A stretch of 6,119 nucleotides of DNA, taken from assembly GCA_009783805.1 (NCBI GenBank), contig WRCU01000101.1, forward strand, positions 1 to 6,119, given 5' to 3'. This DNA is from Oscillospiraceae bacterium (GTDB lineage: Bacteria; Bacillota; Clostridia; WRCU01). The notes beneath the pieces were generated by a model, which was not told the DNA's origin, did no database searches, and worked only from the letters and a program-made list of their open reading frames with translations. Position 1 is the first letter of the stretch. Every line of letters begins with the position of its first letter. The position numbers were made by a program, and so were the translations under genes. Positions 1 through 3,745 of the stretch are shown here, one piece after another.

Positions 1-891
1 CGCGCCCGGAACGGCCGCGCCCGACGCCACGGGGCGCGCATCGGGTGCGCCCGACGCCACGGGCCGCGCATCGGCCGGCCCTAGGACGACGCCCTCCCTA
101 TCGCCCGCCACCGCCGCGCCCTTTATATCCGACCCTATGATGGTGAGGAAGATGTCCTCGAGCGTCGGCAGCTTCTCCACGTACTCCTTCTTGGCCGGCG
201 GGTGCAGCCTCCTCAGCTCGTCGGTCGTGCCGCACGCGATAATGCGGCCCCCGTGCAGTATGGCGACCTCATCGGCCAGCTGCTCGGCCTCCTCCAGGTG
301 CTGCGTGGTGAGCATGATCGTGGTGCCGCCGCCGCTGAGCTCCTTCACGGTGTTCCAGACCTCGATGCGCGCCTCGGGGTCCAAGCCCGTCGTGGGCTCG
401 TCCAGGAAGATCACCTTGGGGCTCCCGATGAGGCTCATGGCGATGTCCAGCCTGCGGGCCATGCCGCCCGAGTAGGTGGACGCCCTACGGTCCGCCGCCT
501 CGGTCAGGCCGAAGCGCCTGAGCAGGCCCTCCGAGACCGCCTTCGGGTCGCGCTCGCCGCGCAGCCTGGCGATGAGCGCCAGGTTCTCCCGCCCGGACAG
601 GATCGCATCCACGGCGGCGAACTGCCCGGTGAGGCTGATCGAGCGCCGCACGCCCACGGGGTCGGTGGCAACGTCATGGCCGCACACGCTCGCCGTCCCC
701 CCGTCCGGCCTCATCAGGGTCGACAGGATGTTCACGACCGTCGTCTTGCCCGCCCCGTTGGATCCGAGCAGGCAAAATATGCTGCCGCGCCGCACGGAAA
801 GGCTCACGCCCTTCAGGACGTGGTTGTCCTTGAAGGATTTGGCGAGCCCTTCTATTTGTATCGCGTAATCGGTCTCGCCTATGCCGGCCAT
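1..891 (-). CDS. ABC exporter ATP-binding subunit, DrrA-like (partial, 3' end off window)
   Basis: ATPase of a drug- or lipid-type ABC exporter; it would drive a separate membrane permease, probably encoded just left of the window. Seen from the start at 891 (297 residues in window): Walker A GSNGAGKTT (43-51), Q-loop Gln90 in SLTGQFAAVDAIL, signature YSGGM (140-144), Walker B VIFLDEP (160-166), D-loop GLDP, H-loop His198 in TTQHLEEAE, and the family's usual closing motif LEDIFLTIIG (244-253). All catalytic motifs are intact. The start at 891 is preferred because GGTGA lies 7 bases upstream and overlaps the proB stop; in-frame ATGs at 906 and 909 lack a good ribosome site, and a TAA at 919-917 blocks any longer start. 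It follows proB by 7 bases, so it is probably co-transcribed. Oddity: at least 44 further residues follow the normal end, rich in Ala, Gly and Pro and containing a 10-residue tandem repeat. The substrate is unknown. The family call is firm; the DrrA subgroup comes from motif style. Confidence 0.9.
   Translation of the reverse strand, partial: MAGIGETDYAIQIEGLAKSFKDNHVLKGVSLSVRRGSIFCLLGSNGAGKTTVVNILSTLMRPDGGTASVCGHDVATDPVGVRRSISLTGQFAAVDAILSGRENLALIARLRGERDPKAVSEGLLRRFGLTEAADRRASTYSGGMARRLDIAMSLIGSPKVIFLDEPTTGLDPEARIEVWNTVKELSGGGTTIMLTTQHLEEAEQLADEVAILHGGRIIACGTTDELRRLHPPAKKEYVEKLPTLEDIFLTIIGSDIKGAAVAGDREGVVLGPADARPVASGAPDARPVASGAAVPGA
17..76. repeat. Two tandem 30-bp units coding a 10-residue repeat
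   Basis: Units 17-46 and 47-76 match at 27 of 30 bases. Because the period is a multiple of three, the minus-strand ABC frame stays open and reads DARPVASGAP then DARPVASGAA (residues 274-293). The repeat lies beyond the conserved end of the ATPase, so it is probably a flexible tail or a linker. Further copies may lie left of the window. Confidence 0.85.
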
Positions 892-898
892 CCCCCCG

Positions 899-1753
899 TC
901 ACCCATCATGAGTGCTTACATGCGAGCCTTCATGCGTGCCGTCATGGGCGCCCACGAAAAGCGAGCCCTCGTCCCCGCCCTCCAAGGCGCGCAGGATTAT
1001 CTTCGGGTCGCCGCCGTTAAGCAGGAGCATGTCTATGCCGGATCTCATGACCGTCCCGGCCGCCTCGAGCTTCGTCGCCATCCCGCCGGTTCCGGCCTTG
1101 CTGCCCGCACCCTTGGCGAAGCCCCTCATCTCGTCGCTTATATCGCGGATGACGTCGATCTTTCGCGCGCCGGCGTCCTTCCGGGGGTCGGAGTCGTAGA
1201 AGCCGTCTTGGTCGGTGAGGATGACGAGCAGGTCGGCCTTGATGAGCACGGAGACGGCCGCCGCGAGCGTGTCGTTGTCGCCGAAGTTGCCGACGGCCTT
1301 CAGCTCCTCTATGGATACGGTGTCATTCTCGTTTATGATCGGGATGACGCCCCAGCTGAGCAGGCTCTCCATGGTGTTCACGATGTTCCCGCGCTTATGG
1401 GCGTCCTCCGTCACGTCCCGGGTCAGGAGGACCTGCGCGACGTTGTAGCCGTAGTCCCCGAAGGCCCGGCTGTATATGTGCATGAGCTCGCACTGCCCGA
1501 CGGCCGCGGCCGCCTGCTGCTCGGCTATCGCCTTCGGCCTCGAGCCGATCCTGAGCTTGGACAGGCCGATCCCGACCGCGCCGGATGTCACGAGGATGGC
1601 TTCCCTGCCCATGTTCCTCATCTCGGAGAGGACGCCGGCGAGCCTGTCTATCCTCGTGAGGTTCACCTTGCCGCCGCCGTGGGTGAGCGTCGAGGTGCCG
1701 ACCTTCACGACGATGCGGCGGGCCTCCCTGACCTTGCCGCGAACGTCAGGCAT
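899..1753 (-). CDS. proB: Glutamate 5-kinase (ProB), PUA-less form
   Basis: Cytosolic amino-acid kinase that phosphorylates L-glutamate with ATP to give gamma-glutamyl phosphate, the first step of proline synthesis. The 284 residues show the family motifs in order: VVKVGTSTLT with Lys17 (15-24), VTSGAVGIG with Ser57 (55-63), GQCELMHIY (86-94), INENDTVS with Asp144 (140-147), FGDNDTLAAAVS with Asn156 just before it, LLVILTDQDGFYDSDPR (175-191) and GTGGMATK with Lys228 (221-228). These correspond to the nucleotide- and glutamate-binding residues of E. coli ProB. The kinase fold ends at GSLFVG (263-268), and there is no C-terminal PUA domain, as in many Bacillota (E. coli ProB is about 367 residues). 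Start ATG 1753 overlaps the esterase stop by 8 bases and has AAGGG close upstream, indicating coupling. No proA is adjacent within the window. Oddity: a His-rich tail of about 16 residues built from a 4-residue repeat. Identification is firm. Confidence 0.95.
   Translation of the reverse strand: MPDVRGKVREARRIVVKVGTSTLTHGGGKVNLTRIDRLAGVLSEMRNMGREAILVTSGAVGIGLSKLRIGSRPKAIAEQQAAAAVGQCELMHIYSRAFGDYGYNVAQVLLTRDVTEDAHKRGNIVNTMESLLSWGVIPIINENDTVSIEELKAVGNFGDNDTLAAAVSVLIKADLLVILTDQDGFYDSDPRKDAGARKIDVIRDISDEMRGFAKGAGSKAGTGGMATKLEAAGTVMRSGIDMLLLNGGDPKIILRALEGGDEGSLFVGAHDGTHEGSHVSTHDG
902..949. repeat. Four tandem 12-bp units coding the His-rich ProB tail
   Basis: On the minus strand the last four tetrapeptides of ProB read AHDG, THEG, SHVS, THDG and run directly into the TGA stop. 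In DNA, the self-complementary tetramer CATG recurs exactly every 12 bases at 907, 919, 931 and 943. The same periodic CATG places ATG triplets in the downstream ABC gene's frame at 909, 921, 933 and 945. The units are diverged, so this looks like an older expansion or one kept for its peptide. Confidence 0.75.
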
Positions 1754-2486
1754 CGCCCTTGCCCGCGCTTTGCCCTTGGTCAGACGCAGGCCCCATCGAA
1801 AAGCTTGGGTTCACCTGCGAGAACATCCACTCGTAGAGGCGCGGATGGGAATACGTCATGGACCATGAGTCGTGGTCCGCGTCCGGGTAGACGGTGAGGC
1901 GCACCTTGTCGCCGCCGCCCAACCCGTATATCTTGTTAACGGCGTCGGCCGAGCCGCTTAGCCTGACCACGTCGTCCTTGGCCCCATGGAACGCCCATAT
2001 GGGCATGTCCTTGATGGCCGCGAGCCCGTCGTCGGCCTGCGTGCCGCCGCATATGGGGGCTATCGCCGCGAAGGCCCGCGGGTTCCTCCTGGCGAGGGCC
2101 CACGTGCCGTAGCCGCCCATCGAGAGGCCCGTGAGGTAGATCCTGGAGGTATCCACGCGCAGCCCCTTCATGCATCCTTCCACGAAGCCGTCCAGGAAGC
2201 CCAGGTCGACCATCGTGTCCCACCAATACTCCTGCGGGCATTGCGGGCAGGCCAATATGAACTCGTATTCGCTCAGGACGTCGCTGCCTTCCTTGATCAG
2301 CCTGGGTATGCCGTGGATCGTCACCTTCTCCAGGTCCTCGCCGCGCTCGCCGGCCCCGTGCAGGAAGATGATGAGCGGGTACGACCTTATCTTCGCGGCG
2401 GCCGTCGCGTAGCCTTTCGGCAGGTGCAGCCAATACCTCAGGTCCAATTCCTTCCGGATGCTGACCGCCATGCTTTTTCCCGTCAT
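1746..2486 (-). CDS. Alpha/beta-hydrolase, esterase/peptidase type (COG4099-like)
   Basis: Serine hydrolase of the carboxylesterase/'predicted peptidase' type, 246 residues; the natural substrate cannot be read from sequence. Visible: oxyanion-side motif IIFLHGAGERGED (39-51), FILACPQCPQEYWW (76-89), nucleophile elbow GLSMGGYGTWALA with Ser122, PICGG (144-148), HGAKDDVV (167-174) with the probable acid Asp171, and DADHDSW with His205. The triad Ser122-Asp171-His205 is therefore complete. Arg175 stands where this family often has Pro after the acid loop. There is no signal peptide or membrane segment, so it is probably cytosolic. ATG 2486 is chosen because GGAAAGGAAGG lies 8 bases upstream; ATG 2471 (Met6) is a weaker alternative. 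It is the first gene of the leftward operon, read from the extended -10 near 2590. The last 20 or so residues are a Ser/Gly/Gln-rich tail outside the fold. Its role beside proB is unclear. Confidence 0.85.
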   Translation of the reverse strand: MTGKSMAVSIRKELDLRYWLHLPKGYATAAAKIRSYPLIIFLHGAGERGEDLEKVTIHGIPRLIKEGSDVLSEYEFILACPQCPQEYWWDTMVDLGFLDGFVEGCMKGLRVDTSRIYLTGLSMGGYGTWALARRNPRAFAAIAPICGGTQADDGLAAIKDMPIWAFHGAKDDVVRLSGSADAVNKIYGLGGGDKVRLTVYPDADHDSWSMTYSHPRLYEWMFSQVNPSFSMGPASDQGQSAGKGDA

Positions 2487-2545
2487 GGATATGGCCTTCC
2501 TTTCCGTCGGCGCGATTGCCTTGTCAGGCCGCCCGCATGTCGTTG

Positions 2546-2574
2546 GGGGTCAGCCTTCCGGCTTGCCAGACCCC
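2546..2574 (-). promoter_or_regulatory. Leader hairpin with GNRA loop upstream of the esterase-proB-ABC operon
   Basis: Read on the minus strand, GGGGTC (2574-2569) pairs with GACCCC (2551-2546). Nested inside, AGCC (2563-2560) pairs with GGCT (2555-2552) around the tetraloop GGAA, leaving a one-sided 5-base bulge TGGCA (2568-2564). It sits in the predicted leader, about 60 bases before the esterase start. No T-run follows, so it is not an ordinary terminator. It could be an RNA-stability element, a protein-binding site or an operator. The pairing is seen; any function is inferred. Confidence 0.4.
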
Positions 2575-2591
2575 GGCCGTTCGGCGATTAT
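2563..2591 (+). promoter_or_regulatory. Possible promoter for the aminopeptidase gene
   Basis: TTGCCA (2563-2568, 5 of 6 to the -35 consensus) is followed after 17 bases by GATTAT (2586-2591, 4 of 6 to the -10 consensus). The start would fall near 2598, leaving a leader of only about 15 bases that still includes the strong ribosome site. It overlaps both the leftward -10 and the hairpin, so the two directions could compete. The -10 is weak, so this is tentative. Confidence 0.3.
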
Positions 2592-2595
2592 ACCA
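2587..2595 (-). promoter_or_regulatory. Extended -10 promoter for the leftward operon
   Basis: The minus strand reads TGGTATAAT, a perfect extended -10 element (TGn plus TATAAT) of the housekeeping sigma type, inside a short AT-rich island in an otherwise GC-rich region. The hexamer at the -35 spacing (2615-2610, CATAGG) is poor, which extended -10 promoters tolerate. Transcription would start near 2580, giving a leader of roughly 95 bases before the esterase ATG at 2486. Confidence 0.6.
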
Positions 2596-2598
2596 TAA

Positions 2599-2605
2599 AG
2601 GGGGG
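2599..2605 (+). promoter_or_regulatory. Strong ribosome binding site of the M29 aminopeptidase
   Basis: AGGGGGG, preceded by AA, ends 7 bases before ATG 2613. It fixes that ATG as the start, although the same frame stays open without a stop back to about 1986. Confidence 0.75.
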
Positions 2606-2612
2606 TGGGCCT

Positions 2613-3728
2613 ATGCGCGACGGGAGGGTCAGCCGTTTAGCCGAAAACATAGTGGGCTATTCGGTCAAGGTGGGCAAGGGCGAGAACGTGCTGATAGAGG
2701 TCTTCGACGACGGGATCGAGCTGGCCAAGGCGATCGCCGAGAAGGTATACGACGCCGGCGGGTTCCCTTTCGTGAACGTGCATATGGGGGCCATCCAAAG
2801 TGTGATCCTTAAGAGGTGCGCCGAGTCCCAGCTGGACGCGATGGCCGCCCACGACTCCGTGAGGATGAGGGACATGGCCTGCTACATAGCCGTCAGGGCC
2901 TCGCTGAACTCATCGGAGCTGAGCGGCGTGCCGGAGGACAGGCTGACGATGTACACGAAGCGCTACGTCAAGCCCGTCCACGGCGACATCAGGGTCAACG
3001 CCACCAAATGGTGCGTGATGCGCTACCCGAACTATTCGATGGCGCAGAAGGCCGGGATGTCGACCGACGATTTCGAAGACTTTTACTTCAGCGTCTGCAA
3101 CCTCGACTACGCCAGGATGTCGAAGGCCATGGACGGGCTCGTCGCGCTGGGTGAGAGGACGAGGAGGGTGCGGATCAAGGGCGTCGGGACGGACCTTTCC
3201 TTCTCCGTCGAGGGCATGAGGTTCATAAAGTGCGACGGCCTGCGCAACCTGCCGGACGGCGAGGTCTACACTGCGCCGATCAGGGACTCGGTGAATGGGG
3301 TCATATCGTATAACGTCCCTGCGCTGTACCAAGGAGCCCTGTTCGAAAATATATCGCTGGAACTCAAGGACGGACGCATCGTGGGGGCCACGGCGAACAT
3401 GGGCGACCGGTTAAATAAGATCCTCGACACCGACGAGGGCTCACGGCACATAGGGGAGTTCTCCCTCGGCCTCAACCCGCACATCACCAAGCCGATCGGG
3501 GACACGCTCTTCGACGAGAAGATCAGGGGGAGCTTCCACCTCACGCCTGGTTCGTGCTATGAGGCCTGCGACAACGGCAACGAGAGCGCGGTGCATTGGG
3601 ACCTCATATGCCGTCAGGACGCCGAGGCCGGCGGCGGCGAAATTTGGTTCGACGATGCGCTCATCCGCAAGGACGGCGTCTTCACGTTGCCGGAGCTGGA
3701 GGGGCTGAACCCGGAGAACCTTATATAA
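2613..3728 (+). CDS. M29 family metallo-aminopeptidase (AmpS/AmpT/PepS-like)
   Basis: Cytosolic two-metal exopeptidase that removes N-terminal residues from peptides; the M29 family (thermophilic aminopeptidases T and S, PepS) favours hydrophobic and some basic residues. The 371 residues are close to the family's usual length. The metal ligands can be mapped onto Thermus aminopeptidase T (E250, E316, H345, Y352, H376, D378): Glu217 in LPDGEVYTAP, Glu282 in HIGEFSLG, His309 and Tyr316 in SFHLTPGSCYEAC (the same spacing of 7), and His328/Asp330 in AVHWDLI. All six are present, with the Tyr-to-His loop shorter than in the Thermus enzyme. The N-terminal part (1-180) shows the family's GKGENVLIEV and CDGLRNLPDGE-type blocks. 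The start is set by the ribosome site 7 bases upstream. It is transcribed divergently from the esterase-proB operon and convergently with the GH38 gene. There is no signal peptide. Family is certain; exact specificity is not. Confidence 0.93.
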   Translation: MRDGRVSRLAENIVGYSVKVGKGENVLIEVFDDGIELAKAIAEKVYDAGGFPFVNVHMGAIQSVILKRCAESQLDAMAAHDSVRMRDMACYIAVRASLNSSELSGVPEDRLTMYTKRYVKPVHGDIRVNATKWCVMRYPNYSMAQKAGMSTDDFEDFYFSVCNLDYARMSKAMDGLVALGERTRRVRIKGVGTDLSFSVEGMRFIKCDGLRNLPDGEVYTAPIRDSVNGVISYNVPALYQGALFENISLELKDGRIVGATANMGDRLNKILDTDEGSRHIGEFSLGLNPHITKPIGDTLFDEKIRGSFHLTPGSCYEACDNGNESAVHWDLICRQDAEAGGGEIWFDDALIRKDGVFTLPELEGLNPENLI

Positions 3729-3730
3729 GG
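3719..3730. other. Perfect 12-bp palindrome at the convergent gene junction
   Basis: CCTTATATAAGG spans the aminopeptidase stop codon (TAA 3726-3728). It has no loop, so it cannot fold as a normal terminator hairpin. The 17 bases between the two stops (3729-3745) contain only a 4-bp GCCT/AGGC inverted repeat (3730-3742) without a T-run. I see no convincing terminator for either gene. Confidence 0.3.
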
Positions 3731-3745
3731 CCTATCAAAGGCAGT

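Noticed and set aside
17..76. The two 30-bp units as a possible CRISPR fragment.
   Set aside because: The units are directly adjacent with no spacers and preserve a protein reading frame.
202..1897. Long plus-strand open frames (272 and 338 residues) opposite the ABC and proB genes.
   Set aside because: They mirror intact, motif-bearing genes on the other strand; their Arg/Ala/Gly/His-rich composition is typical of shadow frames in GC-rich DNA.
2546..2574. The intergenic hairpin as a Rho-independent terminator.
   Set aside because: Neither strand has a T-run after the stem, and it lies between divergent genes where no terminator is needed.
1986..2612. The aminopeptidase frame stays open about 209 codons upstream, suggesting a longer 580-residue protein.
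   Set aside because: The extension is antisense to the well-supported esterase, has no family similarity I recognise, and a strong ribosome site plus the M29 N-terminus place the start at 2613.
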